NCBI GenBank assembly: GCA_030448225.1
Contig: JAUJNJ010000032.1
Location: forward strand, 1-53,611
DNA: 53,611 nucleotides
Direction: 5' to 3'
Origin: Phycisphaerae bacterium
GTDB lineage: Bacteria > Planctomycetota > Phycisphaerae > Tepidisphaerales > Tepidisphaeraceae
Below are positions 16,474 to 23,842 of this stretch, piece after piece. The notes beneath the pieces are model-generated. The model did not search any database and was not told the DNA's origin. It was given only the letters and a program-made list of their open reading frames with translations. Within the stretch, counting starts at the first letter, position 1, and the number at the start of each line of letters is the position of its first letter. A program made the translations under genes and the position numbers.

Positions 16474-17700
16474 TTGACCAAAGAGTTCATCAATCCGAAC
16501 TGGCACGTCATCCTGATCCACCTGCCGCTCGGCGTGTTCGTCATGGGCGTCCTGATCGAGCTGTTCAGCTTCCTGTACCGCGACAGCGCGATCCGCATCG
16601 TCGCGCGCGGGATGATCTGGCTCGGCGCGCTGTCGACGCTCCCGGCGGCCTACTCCGGCGTCTACGCGTTCGCCAACGTGGTCCGCATGGAACTGCCCGC
16701 CGAGGCGGGCGGCGACCCGGAGGGGCGACCGTGGCACGAGACGGCGGCCGCGGCGAGCGGCCCGGGGGGGCTGAACGAGCACCAGTGGGAATACCTCGGC
16801 CGCCACGCCTGGGCGCAGGGGTCGTCCGCCGTGCTGGCGGCCCTGCTCGTGACGATCGGCTTCGGCGCGTCGGACCGGTGGCGGCAGAAGCTCCAGGTCC
16901 CGATCATGGCCGGGCTCGTGCTCGCGCTCGTCGCGATGGCGTGGGGCGCGTACTTCGGCGGCGAGATGGTCTACCGCTACGGCACCGGCGTGAACGTCGT
17001 GCAGGAAAAGGGCGCGATGCCCGAAGCGTCGGCCCCCACCACGACCGACAGCGCCGCGCAGGAACAGACCGAGGTCAAGGCCGGCGTCGAGCGGTACGTC
17101 CCGCCGCTGCAACTGCACGTGACGCTCGCCGGCGTGGCGGCGGCGCTGTCGCTGGCGGCGCTGGGGATGTCGATGCGCGTCATGTCGACCGCCGACGCGT
17201 GGCGCGACACCGAGGTCGCGCCCGCCCGCAACCTGCTCGACCTCGAGAGCGGCCCGCGCGACGACTACGACCTCGACCGCACCTCCCCCGACCCCGACTC
17301 CGGCGCCGGCCCCCACGGCATCCCGTCCGCCCGCTTCTGGCTGCTGGCCGCCCTCACCGGGGGCCTGGCGGCCCTCGCCGGGTGGTGGTTCCTCGGCGGC
17401 CTCGACGAGACCGGCACCTGGCAACCGCAGGCCCTGTGGCAGGCCGTCGCCCAACACCAGCGCAGGCTCTACCACGTGATCGGGGCCGGCGTGTTGTTCG
17501 TGCTGCCTCTGATCCTCGCGCTGATCGCCCGCTTCGCGCGGCGGAGCAAGTTCCTCCTCGGCCTCTTCTCGCTCCTGCTCATCGCCTCGCTCGGCGCGCA
17601 GGCGTGGCTCGGCGTGCTGCTGATGTTCGACACCCCCAACGGCAGCGTCTTCCGCTTCAACCCCGCCGGTGAGATCGCGGTCAGCACCGAGGCGGAATGA
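16474..17700 (+). CDS. DUF2231-type multi-pass membrane protein
   Basis: A 408-residue integral membrane protein. The conserved start is LTKEFINPNWHVILIHLPLG, so I place initiation at the TTG at 16474; the open frame goes back to 16198 through repeat DNA, which is unlikely to be translated. The motif NWHVILIHLPLGVFVMG followed by four helices is the DUF2231 signature. A second half repeats the theme (VPPLQLHVTLAGVAAALSLA) and ends with further membrane helices (FWLLAALTGGLAALAGWWF; FLLGLFSLLLIASLG) and AWLGVLLMFDTPNG. Histidines at the helix ends suggest haem or metal binding as proposed for such proteins, but this is inference. Convergent with the DUF3299 operon. Confidence 0.75.
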   Translation: MTKEFINPNWHVILIHLPLGVFVMGVLIELFSFLYRDSAIRIVARGMIWLGALSTLPAAYSGVYAFANVVRMELPAEAGGDPEGRPWHETAAAASGPGGLNEHQWEYLGRHAWAQGSSAVLAALLVTIGFGASDRWRQKLQVPIMAGLVLALVAMAWGAYFGGEMVYRYGTGVNVVQEKGAMPEASAPTTTDSAAQEQTEVKAGVERYVPPLQLHVTLAGVAAALSLAALGMSMRVMSTADAWRDTEVAPARNLLDLESGPRDDYDLDRTSPDPDSGAGPHGIPSARFWLLAALTGGLAALAGWWFLGGLDETGTWQPQALWQAVAQHQRRLYHVIGAGVLFVLPLILALIARFARRSKFLLGLFSLLLIASLGAQAWLGVLLMFDTPNGSVFRFNPAGEIAVSTEAE

Positions 17701-17733
17701 CTCGAACTGCGCTATCCTGACGAATTGATGCGC

Positions 17734-17763
17734 AAGAAAAACCCGGCCACCGAGGTGGCCGGG
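17734..17763 (-). terminator. Intrinsic terminator of the metal-ABC/DUF3299 operon
   Basis: A perfect 10-bp stem CCCGGCCACC/GGTGGCCGGG (17742-17751 with 17754-17763) is followed, reading the minus strand, by TTTTTCTT. It lies 39 bases past the stop of the last gene of the minus-strand operon and may also slow plus-strand transcripts from the DUF2231 gene. Confidence 0.85.
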
Positions 17764-17801
17764 CGTCGGGGTTCGGCAATGCGGAAACCGGGAGCGCGCG
17801 G

Positions 17802-18332
17802 TCACACGGGCTCGATGCTCTCGATGTCCATCTCGTAGAGCGACGACGCCTGGCCCTGGTCCTTCTTCAGGTTCACGCGCAGCTTGCCGAGCACGCGGAC
17901 GAGTCCGCGGTAGGTGTAGTTCGGGACGCCCGCCTCGTCCGGCACGTGGACGAAGACGCGTTCCTGCACCTTCGGCGGGCCGCCGAAGCAGCACTTCTGG
18001 ATCGAGTAGACGAGCTGGAAATCGCGCACGCGGTCCGACGCGCTGTCTTGCGTGAACATCTCCCCCTCGAGCAACACCCGCTTGCCGTCGAGCTGCCGCC
18101 ACCGCTCGGGCACGTTGTCGAGCGTGTCCTTCGCGGGGTCGAACGGGAAGTACCCGAGCGACTTCAGGTCCACCTCCACGTACGTCCCCCGGTCGATCAC
18201 GCCGCCGGTCACAGCCTGGCGGACGATGATGAACAGGAAGTACAAGAACGGCACCGCCACGACCGACATCAGCACGACGAGCCGGACGTTCACCCGGCTG
18301 GTCACGGGAGGTTTGGAGAGTGTGAGTTCCAT
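17802..18332 (-). CDS. Membrane-anchored DUF3299-type protein
   Basis: A 176-residue protein with one N-terminal membrane anchor (about 17-42, VRLVVLMSVVAVPFLYFLFIIV). Its soluble domain contains LDGKRVLLEGEMFTQDS and the cysteine motif IQKCCFGGPPKVQERVFVHV, then YTYRGLVRVLGKLRV and LYEMDIESIEPV. The GKRV.L.G...P..........L......CCFG.PP layout is that of DUF3299, an OB-like exported domain found beside LolD/FtsX-type ABC transporters. The paired cysteines could bind a metal. It is the last gene of the operon, before the terminator at 17734-17763, and a paralogue lies just upstream. Confidence 0.7.
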   Translation of the reverse strand: MELTLSKPPVTSRVNVRLVVLMSVVAVPFLYFLFIIVRQAVTGGVIDRGTYVEVDLKSLGYFPFDPAKDTLDNVPERWRQLDGKRVLLEGEMFTQDSASDRVRDFQLVYSIQKCCFGGPPKVQERVFVHVPDEAGVPNYTYRGLVRVLGKLRVNLKKDQGQASSLYEMDIESIEPV

Positions 18333-18333
18333 A

Positions 18334-18448
18334 GGAGTAGGCAGTAGAGAGTAGGCAGTATGCAGAAATCCGAAGAGGGGGTAGTCGACGGCAGGCGTTT
18401 GGCAGTAGCTGTTCTCTTCCTGCCTACTGCTTATCGACTATCAGTCTA
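18334..18448. repeat. Inverted-repeat element E6 (TAGGCAGTA words)
   Basis: The left arm (18334-18360) is GGAGTAGGCAGTAGAGAGT followed by AGGCAGTA. The right arm (18410-18448) has CTTCCTGCCTACTGC and CTATCAGTCTACC. It sits between the two DUF3299 genes inside the operon and touches the start region of the downstream gene. Confidence 0.65.
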
Positions 18449-19244
18449 CCCCGCCGCACTTCGGCGCCGGCTTCACGCTGGCGATGTCCATTTCGAAGAT
18501 GCTGACGATGAAGCCGTCGTCCTTCTTCTCGTCGACCTTCAGCTTGCCCTCGACGGTGATCTCGTCGGCGAAGCTGACGGCCTTTCCGTCGGGGCAGTGC
18601 GCGACAACCGTGTGCTGCACCTGCGGGGGCTGGCCGAAGCAGCAGGCGAACAGGCTGGGGACGAGGGCGAACTGCGTGATGTTTTCGGCCTGGTCCATCG
18701 GGATCATGTAGCCGCGGAGTCGGACCGTGTGGCCCGTCAGCGACTTCACGTCATCGGGGATGTTGCCGCCCTTTCTCCTGGTCGTACTCGAAGTTGCCGA
18801 GGTCCTGATCGACAGTTCGACGACCTGCCCGTCCTTCGGCTTCGCGTGGGGCTTGCGGCTCCTCGGCCGTCGGCGGGGCGCTCTGGGGCGAGCGGGTTGC
18901 TGCCGGGCGTCGTCGTGACGGCGCCGGGGTTGTTGCGGTTCTTCAGGTTGGCAGCGGCCTGCTTGGCGAGGTTGCGGCTCGCAGACGCGGATCTGCTCCT
19001 CGACGTTCCCCAGTCGCTCGGGCTGGTCCTTCACGAGCCGCGGCCACCTTCTTCAACAGCGGCAACGCGTTGGCCCACTCGCCGGCGGCGAAGGCGGCGT
19101 TGGCCCGCACCTCCACCGCGCCGGCGGACGCCGCGGCGTCGTCCTTCGCGGCGGCGGTCTCGGCGGCATTTTCGGCCGCGAAATCGGCACGCCCGACCCC
19201 AGCAGGCTGGCGACGACGAACATCGAAACAAACTTTCGCATCAT
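18441..19244 (-). CDS. Exported DUF3299-type protein with helical N-terminal region, frameshifted
   Basis: Starts at the tandem ATG at 19244/19241, preceded by a good Shine-Dalgarno (GGGAGGAG). The signal peptide is MMRKFVSMFVVASLLGSGV. The frame then shifts near 19190 into AAKDDAAASAGAVEVRANAA and AFAAGEWANALPLLKKVAA, a TPR-like helical pair, and again near 19040 into VKDQPERLGNVEEQIRVCE. More shifts follow near 18960-18780. The well-kept C-terminal half is one frame: GHTVRLRGYMIPMDQAENIT, FALVPSLFACCFGQPPQVQ, DEITVEGKLKVDEKKDDGF. The CCFGQPP cysteines match the downstream paralogue. Net length is a multiple of three, so the indels cancel. Same operon as the ABC genes. Confidence 0.7.
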
Positions 19245-19497
19245 TTGACTCCTCCCACAGTTACGACAGCACCCGGGCGAGGTTCCGGGCGGCGAGTCAA
19301 CGGTCGGCAGACGGGAACGTCGACTATCCACAGATTACGCGGATTCAACACATTTCGACGACGTCCGGATCAGGCTGTGGCTCTCCCCACTCCTCATCTC
19401 TCGAACCTGTGATCGAACCTCTGGTTTTTCTCCGTGCCTCCGCCGTCCGATTCGCTGCGATCTGTACCTACTTCAAGACGCACGCCCGGGGCGATCC

Positions 19498-21379
19498 TCA
19501 CCCGGCGACGAGGTTCGTCGCCACCGGCGTGCGGTAGGCCTTCAGGGCCGGCACCAGCCCTTGCCAGCAGGGCGATCAGGACGACGACCAAGTACATTAT
19601 CTCCGCGCCGCCGGCGTGAGCCAATCGATTCCTTCCCCCATGGTACGCTCGAAACATGCCGAGCCGACGCCCGCGATCGCGTGGCCGCCACCAGCCCGAG
19701 CAGGCCGCCGATCAGCCCGATCAGGCCCGCCTCGACGCAGATGAGCGTGAGGATGCGGACGCGGGTAGCGCCTGGCCGCCCGCAGGACGGCGATCTCCTT
19801 CTGCCGTGCCGACACCGAGTTATAGATGCTGACGAGGATCGACACGGCCGCCACCACGCTCACCAGGGCCGCCAGCACCACCAGCAGCAGCGTGCTGCCG
19901 CGGAGGAACGTGTCGAAGAACTCGCGCATCACGCCCGCCGGGTTCACCGCCGCCGCGTCGGCCCTGCCGACCTGGAGGTCGTAGAGCAGTCGACCGGTCT
20001 GGAACGGCCCGGCGCGTTTTCACGAGGATCGCCGACACCTCCACTCGTCCTCCGGCAGGTCCGGGACGATGTTCCCCTCGTCCCCCGTCGTCGAAGTGGA
20101 ACGCCTCGGCGTGGGCATGATTGTGGTCGCCGTGGGCGTGGTCGGCGTGTTCGTCACCCTCCTTGTGGACGGTGCCGTCGCTGTGCGTGTCGCCTTGGGC
20201 GTGGTCGGCGTGGTCGTCGCCCTCTTCGTGGGCGGTGCCGTCGCTGTGCGTCTCGCCATCGGAGTGCGCCTTCTCGTCCTGCCGTGGCTCGGCGGCCGGG
20301 GCGGGGGCGGCCGGGGCGGCGGGCACCGGCTCGGTGGGTCGCAGCAACTCGCCGATCGGCTGGTCGGCGCCGGCCGGTTGCAGCAATTCGCCGTCGGCCG
20401 GCCGCGAGGCGGGACCTGTCTTTGGCGCCGCGCCGGCCCGCCGGAACAGCTTCATCACCGACTTCGGCGGCACCTCGTTCGGGTCGAACCCGAGCTTCTT
20501 CAGCACCTCGGGGATCATCTCCGGCGGCACGGCGTCCGGGTTGATGCCCGCCTTGATCATCGCCTGCTGGATCAGGCCCGAGCTGTGCTCCTCGATCGCG
20601 TAGAGGCTGATCACGGGGATGAACAACACGCCGTCGTTGGCCGTGCGGGTGGGTTCCAGGACGCCGACCACCTCCCACTCCAGATCGTGGATGTCCGGCT
20701 CCTCGCCGGGCGCGGGCATGCCGTGGGTCGCCTTGAACTTGTCGCCCACTTTCAGCTTCTGTCGCGTCGCCACCTCGCTGCCGATGACCGCCTGGAATCG
20801 CCGCGGGTGGAAGACGCGCCCCTCGGCCAGTTCGTACTTCTTCCCACGGCGGTACTCCATCGTCGACGCGGCGACCGGCTGGTCCGGGTCGCGCTGGCGC
20901 TCCGGGACGTTCGGGTCCTGGAACGCGGCCAGGCGCCGGCCGCGGTCGTCGTATCCCTCGAAGGGCTTGCCGTCGTCGTCGAAGCCGAACATCTGCGGCG
21001 ACGTGCCGACGATGCGGTGCCCGTTGTAGCTGTCGCCGACCATGAACGGGACCGCCAGCCGCACCCACGGCGCGTAGAACGGCTTGCCGGGCACCTGCCG
21101 CTTGCGGGACAGGTCCTCGTAGACGTCGTACGGCACATTCCCCGCGCTGCGGTCCATGTGGTAGACGGTGTTGAGCGTGAGTTGCAGCGGCGAGCCTTTC
21201 GGGGGGCCGACGAGCACTTCGTAGCCGAAGTCGGTCTGCCCGAATAGCCGCCCGCTCTCCCGCCGCGCCAACAGCACCGCCACCGCCAGCGCCACGCCCA
21301 GCAGCACCGACAGCAACGTCAGCGACGTGCCGAGCGCCCGCTCGCGCATCTGCTTCAGGACCAGTTGGAACAGGTTCAT
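19498..21379 (-). CDS. FtsX/MacB-type ABC permease with His-rich loop, frameshifted
   Basis: Membrane subunit of a LolCE/MacB-type transporter. The ATG at 21379 gives MNLFQLVLKQMRERALGTSL and the first helix (LTLLSVLLGVALAVAVLLA). A large extracytoplasmic MacB_PCD-like domain follows (GYEVLVGPPKGSPLQLTLNT, QAVIGSEVATRQKLKVGDKF). Inside it, about 20085-20275, is a stretch dominated by His, Asp and Glu (DHADHAQGDTHSDG; GDHNHAHAEAFHF). Frames then shift near 20040, 19950 and 19780. The last three helices are seen as FLRGSTLLLVVLAALVSVVA with SIYNSVSARQKEIAVLRA, ILTLICVEAGLIGLIGGLLG, and QGLVPALKAYRTPVATNLVA, ending with TGA at 19498-19500. About 627 residues. The His-rich loop suggests metal capture or sensing; that is inference. 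Confidence 0.75.
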
Positions 21380-21425
21380 GCGTTCAATGCCCGGTGATCA
21401 ATCGGTCGCATTACTGTTAAGCCTC

Positions 21426-21655
21426 AATGACCAAGGACCAAGTCGCAATGACCATCGAGCGCCCGGAAGCAATGACCAGGTGCCTAGGAAAAACTGACCC
21501 GACCAGTGTATGCCCTGTAAAGCCGCGGATGTCATCCATGGGGAAGACCGCCGATGACATCGGCGGCTTTACACAGGAAAGCCCTCCGTCTTCATTGGTC
21601 TTTGGTCGCTGGTCATTTGTTGGTCATTGAGACTTGATCATTGGTCATTACATTC
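21426..21655. repeat. Inverted-repeat element E7 (CAATGACCAAGG words) with inner hairpin
   Basis: Left arm 21426-21480 (ATGACCAAGGACCAAG, CAATGACCAGG) and right arm 21596-21655 (TTGGTCTTTGGTCGCTGG, TGGTCATTG repeated) frame an inner inverted repeat: 21513-21536 (TGTAAAGCCGCGGATGTC core) against 21553-21577 (GACATCGGCGGCTTTACA core). It lies between the ABC ATPase and permease genes and supplies the last codons of the ATPase. Confidence 0.8.
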
Positions 21656-22437
21656 CTCCCGGCTCGGTTCAGTTCCGCCAGCGACACCACGCGGTCGAAC
21701 CGGCCGGTGATCTGGGGGTCGTGGCTGACGAGCAGGAGGCTCGCGCCGACCTCGGTGCAGAGGCGACGGATCAGGTCCACGACCTGGCCGGCGTTGCCCG
21801 GGTCGAGCGCGCCGGTCGGCTCGTCGGCCAGCACGAGGCTCGGGCGGTTCGCCAGCGCGCGGGCGACGGCCACGCGCTGCTGCTGGCCGACCGAGAGCTT
21901 GGCCGGAGTGTAATCGGTGCGATCCGCCAGCCCCACCTCGGCGAGCAGGTGCCTCGCCCACTTCGGGTCCGGGCGGCGGCCGGTGAAACTCATGCCGAGC
22001 AGCACGTTCTCCAGCGCGGTGAACCCGGGCAGCAGGTGGTGGGTCTGGAAGACGTACCCGACGTGGCGGCCGCGGAACACGTCGCGCTGCGCCTCGCCGA
22101 GCTGCGCCAGGTCCGACGCGACCGGCTGGCGCGACGCGCCGGCGCGGTAGTTCAAGGTTTCCCCCGCGGCCCCGTCCCCGCCGCCCCCGTTCGCGACGGC
22201 CGTTGCGGCGGCGGTCGCCGGCTCGGGAATGTCGTAAAGGATCTTGCCGCCGTCGGGGGTGAGGATGCCGGCGATCAGGTGCAGCAGCGTGGTCTTGCCG
22301 GTGCCGCTGCCGCCGACGAGCGCGACCTGTTCGCCGCCGGCGAGGTCGAACGACTCGACGTCGATGACGGGCACGGCCGCCCCGTCGGGCGAGACGTACC
22401 GCTTCGTCAGGCGTTCCAGCCGCAGGCCCATGTCCAC
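21613..22437 (-). CDS. ABC transporter ATPase (LolD-like)
   Basis: A 274-residue nucleotide-binding subunit for the FtsX-type permease encoded downstream. Walker A is GGSGTGKTT (42-50), Q-loop region YVFQTHHLLPGFTALENVLL, signature LSVGQQQRVAVARAL, Walker B LVLADEPTGALD, and H-loop LLLVSHD. Between Walker A and the Q-loop sits an unusual Gly/Ala-rich insert of about 30 residues (PATAAATAVANGGGGDGAA). The last eleven residues (MTNDQVSMTNK) are encoded by the right arm of repeat element E7, so the original stop has apparently been replaced. It starts at the ATG at 22437 (or 22431), just after a 15-bp palindrome at 22447-22461. First gene of the ABC/DUF3299 operon. Confidence 0.88.
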   Translation of the reverse strand: MDMGLRLERLTKRYVSPDGAAVPVIDVESFDLAGGEQVALVGGSGTGKTTLLHLIAGILTPDGGKILYDIPEPATAAATAVANGGGGDGAAGETLNYRAGASRQPVASDLAQLGEAQRDVFRGRHVGYVFQTHHLLPGFTALENVLLGMSFTGRRPDPKWARHLLAEVGLADRTDYTPAKLSVGQQQRVAVARALANRPSLVLADEPTGALDPGNAGQVVDLIRRLCTEVGASLLLVSHDPQITGRFDRVVSLAELNRAGRNVMTNDQVSMTNK

Positions 22438-22446
22438 CGCCTTAAG

Positions 22447-22461
22447 TGCAAGTCACCTGCA
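22447..22461 (-). promoter_or_regulatory. Palindromic operator candidate before the ABC operon
   Basis: TGCAAGTCACCTGCA is a 15-bp dyad (TGCA-n-GT-n-AC-n-TGCA; the outer 4 and inner 2 bases of each half match). Its edge lies 10 bases upstream of the ATPase ATG. A possible -10 box (TATTCT, reading the minus strand; AGAATA at 22465-22470) is just upstream. Placement fits a repressor site, and a Fur/Zur-family gene lies upstream on the same strand. No similar site was seen elsewhere in this locus. Confidence 0.45.
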
Positions 22462-22564
22462 TGAAGAATAGTGGCCGGGCCGCGACGGGTCAACCGCGTA
22501 CAGTCGGGAGCGAGTCGGCGAGAGGGGTCATCGTCTTCCGGCTGAGTAATCGATTTGCGTTGCG

Positions 22565-22588
22565 ACGTGCCCGCTAAAGCGGCCACGC
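22565..22588. repeat. Second copy of the CGTGCCCGCT/AGCGGCCACGCC repeat
   Basis: Matches the copy at 4299-4322 except for one base (TAAA here, TGAA there). The core CCGC-TAAA-GCGG is a small hairpin. It lies between the Fur-family gene and the ABC ATPase. Confidence 0.55.
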
Positions 22589-22677
22589 CGCGTGGAATGG
22601 GCACGGACAGTGCGAGGACGACGTCGGAGAGGACGGAAACGCCGTCGCCGCCTTCACCCGTTGGAATCGAGTCGCCG

Positions 22678-23142
22678 CTACTCCCGGCACTTGGGACACA
22701 GTCCGTGCAGCAACACCTCGGGGTACCGCACGGCGTAGCGCGGGCCGACGCGGAGCGATTCGACCAGGCCCTTTGGGATCCGCGCCGCCGCGAGGCACTC
22801 GACGTTGCCGCACGCGTCGCAGACGAAGTGGGCGTGCGCGTGCGGGGCGCCCGACGCCGCCGCGGGGCCGCCGCCGGCGGCGGTCATCGCGTAGCGCCAC
22901 GTGCGGTCGGCACCGCGGACGCGGTGGACGAGGCGCTCGCGCGTGAACGTGTTGAGCGTTCGATAGACCGTGACGGCGTCGGTGTCGTTCGGGAGTTGGT
23001 CGAGCACCTCGGGCACGCCGAGCGGGCGGGCGCTCTTGGCGAGCACCGCCAGCACCCCCATCCGCACCGGCGTCCGACGCAGCCCGGCCTTTCTCAACAA
23101 CCCGCCGGACGTGCCCGTGTCACCGCGCTTCACGGCGGGCAT
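22678..23142 (-). CDS. Fur-family metalloregulator (Zur/Fur/PerR type)
   Basis: A 154-residue winged-helix regulator. I take the ATG at 23142 (MPAVKRGDTGTSGGLLRKAG), because the family domain starts there; the frame is open to 23220. The DNA-binding part has LRRTPVRMGVLAVLAKSARP and the recognition helix DAVTVYRTLNTFTRERLVHR. The metal-binding part has PHAHAHFVCDACGNVECL, giving the His cluster plus first CxxC, and the C-terminal CPKC for the structural zinc site. The His-x-His-x-His-F-V-C-x-x-C string looks most like Zur. Metal identity cannot be settled from sequence alone. It lies 240 bases upstream of the ABC operon on the same strand, which points to control of that operon. Confidence 0.85.
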   Translation of the reverse strand: MPAVKRGDTGTSGGLLRKAGLRRTPVRMGVLAVLAKSARPLGVPEVLDQLPNDTDAVTVYRTLNTFTRERLVHRVRGADRTWRYAMTAAGGGPAAASGAPHAHAHFVCDACGNVECLAAARIPKGLVESLRVGPRYAVRYPEVLLHGLCPKCRE

Positions 23143-23593
23143 TATAGCGGTTCGCCGCGCCGACGGCAGGAATGCATGGCCGTGCGGGCCGCGCCGGCCG
23201 CCGCGCGCGACGGGTCGCACTCGCCGCGTGGCCGCGTCCTCTCACGGACCGGGTCACAAACCTGCGCGTGTGCGGCCCGCTGGTGCGGCGAAACCGCAGG
23301 CCCCCACGATGCCGTTCGCGCGCGGCGACGGGGAACGACGCCGTCCCAATGGGCTTTATCCGATATCGGAGTCGAGCGGGCGCGCGAAGATGTCAGCATC
23401 GCCAACTGAGCGCGCCACACACGCATGGATCGCGCGATAGAGCCGGCTTGCGCACGCCTGATATCGCCCGCGGATCCCCTCTCAACCGGCCCGGGCAAGC
23501 CGGTGCGCCGGGGGACCGGCCACGGGATGGAAACAAGAACGCCGACCTTTCGGCCGGCGTTCGTGCATCTTTCGAAGATCGTTGAAGTCGAGC
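23143..23593. other. Intergenic stretch with GCGAAAC repeat copy 2 and a terminator
   Basis: No gene supported. Positions 23284-23324 repeat the TGCGGCGAAACCGCA-type segment of 13566, here diverged (CAGGCCCCCACGATGCCGTT). The reverse of the Fur start carries TATAAT overlapping the ATG (23139-23147 region), which may be the promoter of the fur gene or chance. Confidence 0.45.
23533..23562 (-). terminator. Intrinsic terminator of the small secreted-protein gene
   Basis: Reading the minus strand, GAACGCCGGCC-gaaa-GGTCGGCGTTC (stem 23552-23562 with 23537-23547, one mismatch) is followed by TTGTTTCC. It lies 32 bases past the stop of the gene at 23594-23842. Confidence 0.75.
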
Positions 23594-23842
23594 TTAGCGG
23601 TTCGGGTTGTGGCTACGACCGAAGGCGCGGCTGTTGTTGCGGCGGTCGCGGGGCTTGCCACGGCCACGGCCCGGGGCGTGGCTCTCGATCGCGGGGGTGG
23701 ACGGGGCGCTGTTCACGAAGGGGTTGAACGTCTTCGCCTGCGGGGCGACGACGACCTTCTTCGAGGCAGCATTCGCGGTGCCCGCCAAAGCGAGGCAAGC
23801 CACGGCCACGGCCGAAACTCCGATAAATCGCTTACGCATCAT
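23594..23842 (-). CDS. Small secreted basic protein, unrecognised
   Basis: An 82-residue product with a clear signal peptide (MMRKRFIGVSAVAVACLALA, cleavage likely after TANA). The short mature part begins ASKKVVVAPQAKTFNPFVN and ends in a strongly basic tail (HAPGRGRGKPRDRRNNSRAF). A Shine-Dalgarno-like GGGAG precedes the tandem ATG, and a terminator follows, so it looks like a complete single-gene unit. I do not recognise a family. The Arg-rich tail suggests binding to nucleic acid or acidic polysaccharide outside the cytoplasm, which is speculation. Confidence 0.65.
   Translation of the reverse strand: MMRKRFIGVSAVAVACLALAGTANAASKKVVVAPQAKTFNPFVNSAPSTPAIESHAPGRGRGKPRDRRNNSRAFGRSHNPNR

Noticed and set aside
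16426..18102. 558-codon minus-strand frame across the DUF2231 gene
   Set aside because: Shadow frame that also crosses the terminator and part of the DUF3299 gene; His/Arg/Glu-rich with no conserved strings.
21426..21655. Insertion sequence or MITE with a target duplication
   Set aside because: No transposase, no clear terminal inverted repeat with a flanking direct duplication; arms consist of degenerate words instead.
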